Shown here piece by piece: positions 42,666 through 49,156 of a stretch of DNA of 49,156 nt. The notes below the pieces were generated by a model, which made no database searches, had not been told where the DNA came from, and was given only the letters and a program-made list of their open reading frames with translations. The DNA lies in NCBI GenBank assembly GCA_027490975.1, contig JAIXXA010000076.1, forward strand, positions 1 to 49,156, given 5' to 3'. This stretch comes from Rhodospirillaceae bacterium (GTDB taxonomy: Bacteria > Pseudomonadota > Alphaproteobacteria > CACIAM-22H2). Position numbers and translations under genes: made by a program. The first letter of the stretch is position 1. The number at the start of each line of letters is the position of its first letter.

Positions 42666-43684
42666 TGCGGCGGCTCACCCGGTGCCGGGGCTGCCGTTTC
42701 GGCAGGCGCGGGGGAAGGTGCAGTCGATGCAGCGGCAGGGGCTGCGTCCGTGCCGGCCCTTGCGGGCTTGCGCGGCGCTGAAAGCGGCGCAGCCGGCGCC
42801 GAATTGGCGGGCGGCAGACCGCTCGCCTCCGGATCGGCGAGCTCGGGTTCGTACATCTCCTGCACGATGACGAAATCGGTGCCCGCCGGATTGGCGAGCA
42901 GCTTGCCGATCGCGCCATCGGTGGTCAGCTTCTCGATGATCGCGACGGGCACGTTGGGCGGATAGATGCCGCCATTGCCCGATGTCACCATGACATCACC
43001 AACCTTGAACGGATTGACACCGATGTCGATCAGCTTGAGATCCACCCGGCCATCGCCTCGGCCTTGCGAGAACGCCACGATGCCATCGCGCGCGCGGCGG
43101 ACCGGCACGACATTTTCGGCATCGCTGAGCAGCAACACGCGCGAGGTATTGGGGCCGGTCTCGAGCACGCGGCCGATCAGCCCGCGCTGGGCGCGCACCG
43201 GCTGGCCGCGCTGCACGCCCTGGCGCGATCCGACATCGAGCGTGGCATAGCGGCGGCTGCTCGACGCGGTGGAATTGATCAGCCGTGCGGTGGCGACCGG
43301 ACGGCCGACCTGCTTGATCAGCCCCAGCAGGCGGCGCAGCTCGCGGTTTTCCTGCTTCAGCGCGCGCGCCTCGATCAGCCGGATGCGGTTGCGCTCTGCC
43401 TCTCGCTGCAAGGCTGCGTTCTTCGATCCGGCTTCGAAATAGGCGGCGACCTCGCGCCAGCCGTCCTGCGCGCCGACACGCATGCCGGTGAACAGCCGGG
43501 CGGGGGGCGCGGTGACCTCTGCGGTCATGCTGCGCACCGCCGAAAAGGCAGTGGGGTCGAAATAGGACAGGGCAAGCAGCAGCAGACCGGCAAACGCGCC
43601 CGTGAAGGCCAGCAGATAGCCGGTGAAGATTTGCAGCTGCGCCTTGCGGGAGAACCCGGGGCGCCGTTTGCGGGGCGGCGCCAT
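42662..43684 (-). CDS. mreC: Rod-shape-determining protein MreC
   Basis: A 340-residue bitopic protein linking cytoplasmic MreB with periplasmic wall enzymes. It has a basic N-terminus, one membrane helix (GYLLAFTGAFAGLLLLALSY), a coiled coil (EAERNRIRLIEARALKQENR) and the MreC beta-barrel domain: RYATLDVGSRQGVQRGQPV, GLIGRVLETGPNTSRVLLLS, DVMVTSGNGGIYPPNVPVA. The final 60 residues are a Pro/Ala-rich tail, common in sphingomonads. It lies 18 bp after mreB. Confidence 0.94.
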   Translation of the reverse strand: MAPPRKRRPGFSRKAQLQIFTGYLLAFTGAFAGLLLLALSYFDPTAFSAVRSMTAEVTAPPARLFTGMRVGAQDGWREVAAYFEAGSKNAALQREAERNRIRLIEARALKQENRELRRLLGLIKQVGRPVATARLINSTASSSRRYATLDVGSRQGVQRGQPVRAQRGLIGRVLETGPNTSRVLLLSDAENVVPVRRARDGIVAFSQGRGDGRVDLKLIDIGVNPFKVGDVMVTSGNGGIYPPNVPVAIIEKLTTDGAIGKLLANPAGTDFVIVQEMYEPELADPEASGLPPANSAPAAPLSAPRKPARAGTDAAPAAASTAPSPAPAETAAPAPGEPPQ

Positions 43685-43702
43685 GCTGTGATCGCCCTTG
43701 GC

Positions 43703-44806
<1,104 letters not shown>

Positions 44807-44921
44807 TTACGCGATAGTCCTGAGGGCGGAGGCTAACCCGGGCACCCGGCCAGACCAGGCATGAAAAATGCGGGGAACTCGGGAGTCGCGTCCAAGCCGC
44901 GCTTGGGCTAGGACCGGGGCC

Positions 44922-46721
44922 ATGTCAATACGAAGGCTTCCAAACGCCCTGATAAACCGGATCGCAGCGGGCGAAGTGGTGGAAAGACCAGCCAGTGCGT
45001 TGAAGGAGCTGGTCGAGAACGCGATCGACGCCGGAGCGAACCGCATATCCATCGCGCTGGAAGACGGCGGGCTGGGTGCGATCGAGGTGATCGACAATGG
45101 CTGCGGCATGTCCTCGGACGACATCGCGCTGGCGCTCGAGCGGCATGCGACCTCCAAACTTCCCGACGATGCGATCGAACTGGTCTCCACGCTGGGCTTT
45201 CGCGGCGAGGCCTTGCCCAGCATTGCCAGCGTCGCGCGGCTGTCGATCGCCAGCCGCACCGCCGACGGCGATGGCTGGCGGCGCGTGGTCGATCATGGCG
45301 ATGTCGTCGAGGATGGCCCCGCCTCTCTGCCCCCGGGCACGCGAATCCGGATGGACAGCCTGTTCGCTCGCGTGCCGGCGCGTCGCAAGTTTTTACGTTC
45401 GGCGCGCAGCGAATATGCCGCGTGCAGCGATGTCGTGAAGCGGCTGGCGATGGCGCGGCCCGATATCGCGTTCAGCCTCGAGTCGGATGGCCGCCGGGTG
45501 TTCAGCGTACAGGCGGGCGAGGCTCGGCTGACGCGTATCGCCTCGCTCACCGCGCGCGGGCTGGCCGACAATGCCGTGCTGCTCGATTTCGAGCGCGAAG
45601 GCGTGCGGCTGACCGGGGTGGCGGGGCTGCCGACCTACAACCGGGGCGTCGCCGATCACCAGTTTCTGTTCGTGAATGCGCGGCCCGTGCGCGACCGGCT
45701 GCTGGTCGGCGCGGTGCGCACAGCCTATGCCGAGATGCTGGCGCGCGATCGGCATCCGGTGGTGGCCTTGTTTCTCGAGGTCGTGCCGCAGGATGTCGAC
45801 GTCAATGTGCATCCGGCCAAGACCGAAGTGCGCTTCCGCGATGCCGCGATGGTGCGCGGGATGATCGTCTCGGGGTTGAGGCGGGCGCTCGGCGAAGGCG
45901 GCTTCCGCGCGGTGCAGCGCCCGGCAGAAGGCGCGCTCTCGCGCTGGCAGAGCGAACCGCTGGCACCACCACCGCCGCCCGAGCGTGACATGTTCAGCCC
46001 GGCCCCCATCGCCATGGCGCCAGCCGAGGAGCCCGCCTGGCTCGCGGCCGCCGGTGTGGCCGAGCGCAGCCAGCCGTTCATGGCGGCAGCGCCGATGGGC
46101 CGTGCCGAGCCATCCTTTTCGCCGGTGCCGATGGCCGAACGCTATCCCCTGGGCATCGCGCGGGGTCAGATCGCCAAGACCTATATCGTTGCCGAAGCCG
46201 AGGACGGCCTGGTGATCGTCGACCAGCATGCCGCGCACGAACGGCTGGTGCTCGAACGCATGCGCAAGGCGGCGGACGGTGGCCGCGTGGCGAGCCAGGC
46301 GCTGCTGCTGCCAGAGGTGGTCGAGCTTGATGAGACCGCCTGCGACCGGATCGAGGAACGCAGCGGCGAGCTTGCGGACTTCGGCCTGGAGGTCGAACGC
46401 TTCGGACCGGCTGCGGTGCTCGTTCGCGCGGTGCCGGCGATGCTCGGCGGCGGCGATGTGCACGGCCTGGTGCAGGACATCGCCGATGAACTGGGCGCGT
46501 TCGATGCTGCGCTGTCGCTCAAGGAGCGGCTCGATCTGGTCGCCTCGACCATGGCCTGCCACGGATCGGTGCGGGCAGGGCGGGTGCTCTCGGTCGCCGA
46601 GATGAACGCCCTGCTGCGCGAAATGGAGATCACCCCGCATTCGGGCCAATGCAACCACGGACGCCCGACCTGGGTGAAGCTGGCGCATGGCGATATCGAG
46701 CGACTGTTCGGGCGGAAGTGA
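44922..46721 (+). CDS. mutL: DNA mismatch repair protein MutL
   Basis: A 599-residue GHKL ATPase that couples mismatch recognition by MutS to strand excision. N-terminal motifs: IRRLPNALINRIAAGEVVER, PASALKELVENAIDAGA, EVIDNGCGMSSDD, HATSKLPDDAIELVSTLGFR, GEALPSIASVARL. The transducer domain ends near VNVHPAKTEVRFRD. A Pro/Ala-rich linker follows, then the C-terminal dimerisation domain with IVDQHAAHERLVLERMRK. I see no clear DQHAx2Ex4E endonuclease site beyond the DQHAAHERL segment, which does carry it. ATG 44922 has AGGA upstream; the frame extends 18 non-family codons further. Confidence 0.96.
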   Translation: MSIRRLPNALINRIAAGEVVERPASALKELVENAIDAGANRISIALEDGGLGAIEVIDNGCGMSSDDIALALERHATSKLPDDAIELVSTLGFRGEALPSIASVARLSIASRTADGDGWRRVVDHGDVVEDGPASLPPGTRIRMDSLFARVPARRKFLRSARSEYAACSDVVKRLAMARPDIAFSLESDGRRVFSVQAGEARLTRIASLTARGLADNAVLLDFEREGVRLTGVAGLPTYNRGVADHQFLFVNARPVRDRLLVGAVRTAYAEMLARDRHPVVALFLEVVPQDVDVNVHPAKTEVRFRDAAMVRGMIVSGLRRALGEGGFRAVQRPAEGALSRWQSEPLAPPPPPERDMFSPAPIAMAPAEEPAWLAAAGVAERSQPFMAAAPMGRAEPSFSPVPMAERYPLGIARGQIAKTYIVAEAEDGLVIVDQHAAHERLVLERMRKAADGGRVASQALLLPEVVELDETACDRIEERSGELADFGLEVERFGPAAVLVRAVPAMLGGGDVHGLVQDIADELGAFDAALSLKERLDLVASTMACHGSVRAGRVLSVAEMNALLREMEITPHSGQCNHGRPTWVKLAHGDIERLFGRK

Positions 46722-46745
46722 GTTGAAGCGCCGACAGTTTGCGCA

Positions 46746-47183
46746 ATGGAGGCAAAATTGCAATTCTGGGCATCCAGCGAGACGGACCTAGCCGCGTCCA
46801 AAGCAGAAGATAGATGTCGCAAGTTGGTTGAGCCATATCTGAACGAGCGTTTCGATGCCTGTGGGTTGGTGTCTCTCGATGTGAAGCTGCGTTATATTCC
46901 GATCATTATGCGGCCCGATAGGGCACTCAATTATCCATCAAGATCAAAAGCGAGGATCAGTCAGCGAGTTTACGATTGTTCCCCGCAGCTTGATTTTCTG
47001 CCGTTCGTGTTCGGCACTCCAGAGGAACAGTTGCAGGAGTATCTGAGAGGCATTGAGGCATCCGGCGCTCACTTAAAAAAGTTCGGAGCGACAATCGATC
47101 AGGTTGAAACTTTTGCGCAGATTATGGTGCAGGCGCATGCTGGCCTCGCAAAGCGTATGCGACGCGAAACCGCCGGGCTTTAA
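46746..47183 (+). CDS. Hypothetical protein downstream of mutL
   Basis: A 145-residue soluble protein I do not recognise, 24 bp after mutL on the same strand. It contains LRYIPIIMRPDRALNYPSRS, RVYDCSPQLDFLPFVFGTPE and a helical C-terminus (GATIDQVETFAQIMVQAHAG). The stretch is AT-richer than mutL and has no clear ribosome-binding site. Compact immunity-type proteins have similar layouts, but that is only an impression. Confidence 0.6.
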   Translation: MEAKLQFWASSETDLAASKAEDRCRKLVEPYLNERFDACGLVSLDVKLRYIPIIMRPDRALNYPSRSKARISQRVYDCSPQLDFLPFVFGTPEEQLQEYLRGIEASGAHLKKFGATIDQVETFAQIMVQAHAGLAKRMRRETAGL

Positions 47184-47240
47184 CGCCGCTCGCCACCGCG
47201 CTATAGGCCCACCAACATTCCCCGATCTCGGAGCTTTCCC

Positions 47241-47747
47241 ATGCGCATCGCCATCCTCTTCCCGCTCGCCCTGCTCGCCGCGTGCAGCAGTGAAAAGCCT
47301 GCCGAGGACAAGCTGGTGACGCTGGATGGGCCGGGTGGCGCGGCTTCAGACACCACGGTTACGGGCGATGTTCCTGCTGCTGCGCAAATCGGCGTGCAGG
47401 CGGTCGACGCGGAGGGATCGAAGCTCGAACCCTTGCTGTCGAGCGCGATCAGCGCGGCGGGGCTGGAGAGCGGCGCGTGCCGGTTCAGCCCGGCTGAAGG
47501 CGCGTTGCCGGTACTGGTGGCGGGCAAGAAGGGGGGCCAGGGCATCATGTCGGTCGCGGGCAAGCAGATCGATGTGACCGCGTCAGCCACGGTTGCCACC
47601 ACCGGCGGCAGCTTTGCCGGGCAGGGCGTGACGTTGATGGTCTCGGCCTCTGGCAAGGATGCCGCGGGCAGCACGGCGAGCATGCAGGTCAGCGATGCCG
47701 ATGGTCCGGCGTTCAGCTATCAGGACGGGTACTGGGCCTGCAACTGA
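47241..47747 (+). CDS. Predicted lipoprotein
   Basis: A 168-residue exported lipoprotein. The lipobox LLAAC places the lipidated Cys at residue 15 after a short hydrophobic signal (RIAILFPLALLAAC). The mature part is Ala/Gly-rich with two further cysteines (GACRFSP and the terminal WACN) and ends SYQDGYWACN. Related proteins are common in sphingomonads near housekeeping genes, without a known function. It converges on the MaoC gene, 12 bp between stops. Confidence 0.7.
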   Translation: MRIAILFPLALLAACSSEKPAEDKLVTLDGPGGAASDTTVTGDVPAAAQIGVQAVDAEGSKLEPLLSSAISAAGLESGACRFSPAEGALPVLVAGKKGGQGIMSVAGKQIDVTASATVATTGGSFAGQGVTLMVSASGKDAAGSTASMQVSDADGPAFSYQDGYWACN

Positions 47748-47759
47748 GGCCCAGCGCGC

Positions 47760-48230
47760 CTATTCCTCGATCGGGGCTTCCGGATTGCGCACCTTGATCA
47801 GGCCATTGCTGCGCATCGTCATCACCGGCTCGTCATCCTGATTGAAGATGGTGAGGTCCGACTTGAACAGCCCCATGTCCGGGCGGTTCTTCGAGCGGCG
47901 CTTCTCGATGATCGTGGTTTCGACGCGCAGCGTATCGCCGGGATAGACCGGCTTTACCCAGCGCAGATTGTCCATGCCGGGCGATCCCAGGCCCGCCTGG
48001 CGGCTGGTCTTCATGTTCTCGACCAGCATCGCCATCGTCATCGCGCAGGTGTGCCAGCCGCTGGCCGACAGCCGCCCGAAATGCGTCTTGGCTGCGGCCT
48101 CGTCGTCGAGATGAAACGGCTGCGGATCGTATTTGCGCGCGAACTCGATCACCTCGTCGCGGCTGACGTCATAACGGCCGAACTTCGCAGTCGAACCGAC
48201 TTCTAGGTCTTCATAATAGATCATGGACAT
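47760..48230 (-). CDS. MaoC-family hot-dog dehydratase
   Basis: A 156-residue single hot-dog hydratase/dehydratase acting on acyl-CoA-type substrates. Its opening MSMIYYEDLEVGSTAKFGRY is family-typical. The catalytic Asp/His pair is in KYDPQPFHLDDEAA, followed by FGRLSASGWHTCAMTMAML and the WVKPVYPGDTLRVETTIIEK segment. ATG 48230 is preferred to the frame's first start at 48260, which adds ten non-family residues. It lies 36 bp beyond the end of the interrupted phosphodiesterase gene on the same strand. Confidence 0.88.
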   Translation of the reverse strand: MSMIYYEDLEVGSTAKFGRYDVSRDEVIEFARKYDPQPFHLDDEAAAKTHFGRLSASGWHTCAMTMAMLVENMKTSRQAGLGSPGMDNLRWVKPVYPGDTLRVETTIIEKRRSKNRPDMGLFKSDLTIFNQDDEPVMTMRSNGLIKVRNPEAPIEE

Positions 48231-48266
48231 GAGTTTTGTTCCGCAACCTTTGATTTGCAAGCAAAA

Positions 48267-49156
48267 TCAGCGTGCGACCAAAGGCGCGAGCGTCGCAGCA
48301 TCGCCATCCGAAGGCAACGGAGCAAAGCCGGTGAGCACCGCGATCAGCGGATAGACATCGACATTGTCGAACAGTGGCAGGCTGGGTGTCGGCTTGATCG
48401 ACGGGCCGAACGCCATGAACAGCGCGTGCATGTCCGGATGCGTGGGATCATAGCCATGCGCGCCGCCCTTGACCGGATAGGGCGGGGTGCCCGACAGGAT
48501 CGTCCAGCCATTTTCGGCGATGCAGATGATCGCGGCGACCCGCGGGTTCTGCCCGTAATGCAGGTGCTTGGGCAGCGCTTCCTTGCGGTGGCAGGCCATG
48601 TGCGGATGGGGCTTCAGAAGCGCCTGATACACCCGCTCGTCGGTGCCCGCGGCGGGTTCGATCGCGGCATAAGGGCCGGTTTCCACCGGGATATAGCTGG
48701 CCCACTAGATGAGCTCTTCCAGCTGGATCACCCGGGTTTCGGCGGTTTCGGCCATGCCGTGATCGGCGGTGATGATGAAGTTGGCGCGCACACCCATCGC
48801 CTCCACCCCGCGCACGACATCGCCGATGCGCGAGTCCACTTCGGCAATGGCGGCGTCCAGCTCGGGCGAGCGACCCGGGCCGAAGCGGTGCCCTGCAGTA
48901 TCGACGGTGTCGAAATACATCGTGACCAGCCGCGGGCGGATCGCCGCGGGACGCCGCATCCAGTCGAGCACGGTATTGACCCGCTGTGCGTTGCTGATCG
49001 CCTGGTCAAACCGCATCCAGTCGCTGGGGCGGACGCCGTTATGCGCGACTTCGCTGCCCGGCCAGAACATCGTTGCGGTGCGCAGGCCCGCCTTTTCCGC
49101 GGTGATCCAGACGGGTTCGGCCTCGATCCACCAGAACGGATCGAGCGCCAGCTTGG
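48267..49156 (-). pseudogene. Ectonucleotide pyrophosphatase/phosphodiesterase-like, interrupted by TAG
   Basis: The C-terminal part of an alkaline-phosphatase-superfamily enzyme (NPP type) that hydrolyses phosphodiester or pyrophosphate bonds of nucleotides at the cell surface; the N-terminus lies beyond the window. Landmarks: FWPGSEVAHNGVRPSDW, the metal-binding MYFDTVDTAGHRFGPG, ITADHGMAE, and after the stop YAAIEPAAGTDERVYQALLK and GYDPTHPDMHALFMAFGPSI. A TAG at 48705-48707 (minus strand) separates QLEELI from WASYIPV in the same frame. Both sides are conserved, so this is a single-codon change: a recent nonsense mutation, a readthrough codon or a sequence error. Confidence 0.75.

Noticed and set aside
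45393-46763. 456-codon minus-strand frame opposite mutL
   Set aside because: Antisense shadow of mutL, His/Arg-rich with no signature.

Overview
The window looks like chromosome from a GC-rich alphaproteobacterium, most likely a sphingomonad (Sphingomonas, Sphingobium, Novosphingobium or Blastomonas type). The backbone carries an AraC regulator, a POT-family peptide transporter, tRNA-Lys, the rod-shape cluster mreB-mreC-mreD-mrdA-rodA and a divergent mutL. Genus is inferred from gene content and order, not from a marker gene.

Layout. (1) 1-2200 is left backbone. (2) 2221-38925 is a genomic island of about 36.7 kb inserted in the 3' half of a tRNA-Lys(CTT) gene. A 50-bp direct repeat with two mismatches bounds it (2221-2270 and 38876-38925), and a P4-type integrase sits just inside the left end. 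(3) 38881-48230 is right backbone: tRNA-Lys, rodA, mrdA, mreD, mreC, mreB, mutL, two hypothetical genes and a MaoC hydratase. (4) 48267-49156 is the visible end of an alkaline-phosphatase-superfamily phosphodiesterase interrupted by an in-frame TAG.

The island is a string of modules. 3.9-8.3 kb: a three-Cys-motif protein (DUF5131, phage Gp37/Gp68 family), an unknown protein and two TcmP partner proteins. 8.3-13.2 kb: a nucleotide-themed cluster of a membrane-anchored dUTPase/dCTP-deaminase-fold protein, a small methyltransferase-like protein, a PurA/PurZ-like synthetase with Ser at the usual catalytic Asp, and a three-domain fusion (DEDD exonuclease, DUF429, P-loop kinase). 13.6-20.1 kb: a mobilisation module with an AlpA regulator, ArdC antirestriction protein, MNT-HEPN fusion, TraC/TraD, a probable oriT and a TraA relaxase-helicase. 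There is no coupling protein or type IV secretion system, so the element looks mobilisable rather than self-transmissible. 20.2-28.2 kb: an IS21 fragment, a two-gene SEC-C/nuclease operon, three envelope-protein genes and an alpha-amino-acid ester hydrolase, separated by spacers carrying a dispersed repeat of about 70 bp. 28.6-37.8 kb: a nucleosidase fusion, a 5'-nucleotidase, a GIY-YIG-like protein, a WYL regulator divergent from a tandem-AAA ATPase, a membrane protein and a Cas4-like/DUF2779 nuclease.

Taken together, the island resembles a mobile defence island with a strong nucleotide and nuclease theme. The best candidate for an undescribed system is the 8.3-13.2 kb cluster, possibly working with the adjacent TcmP/DUF5131 genes. 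Its functional link is inferred from gene order and motifs only.
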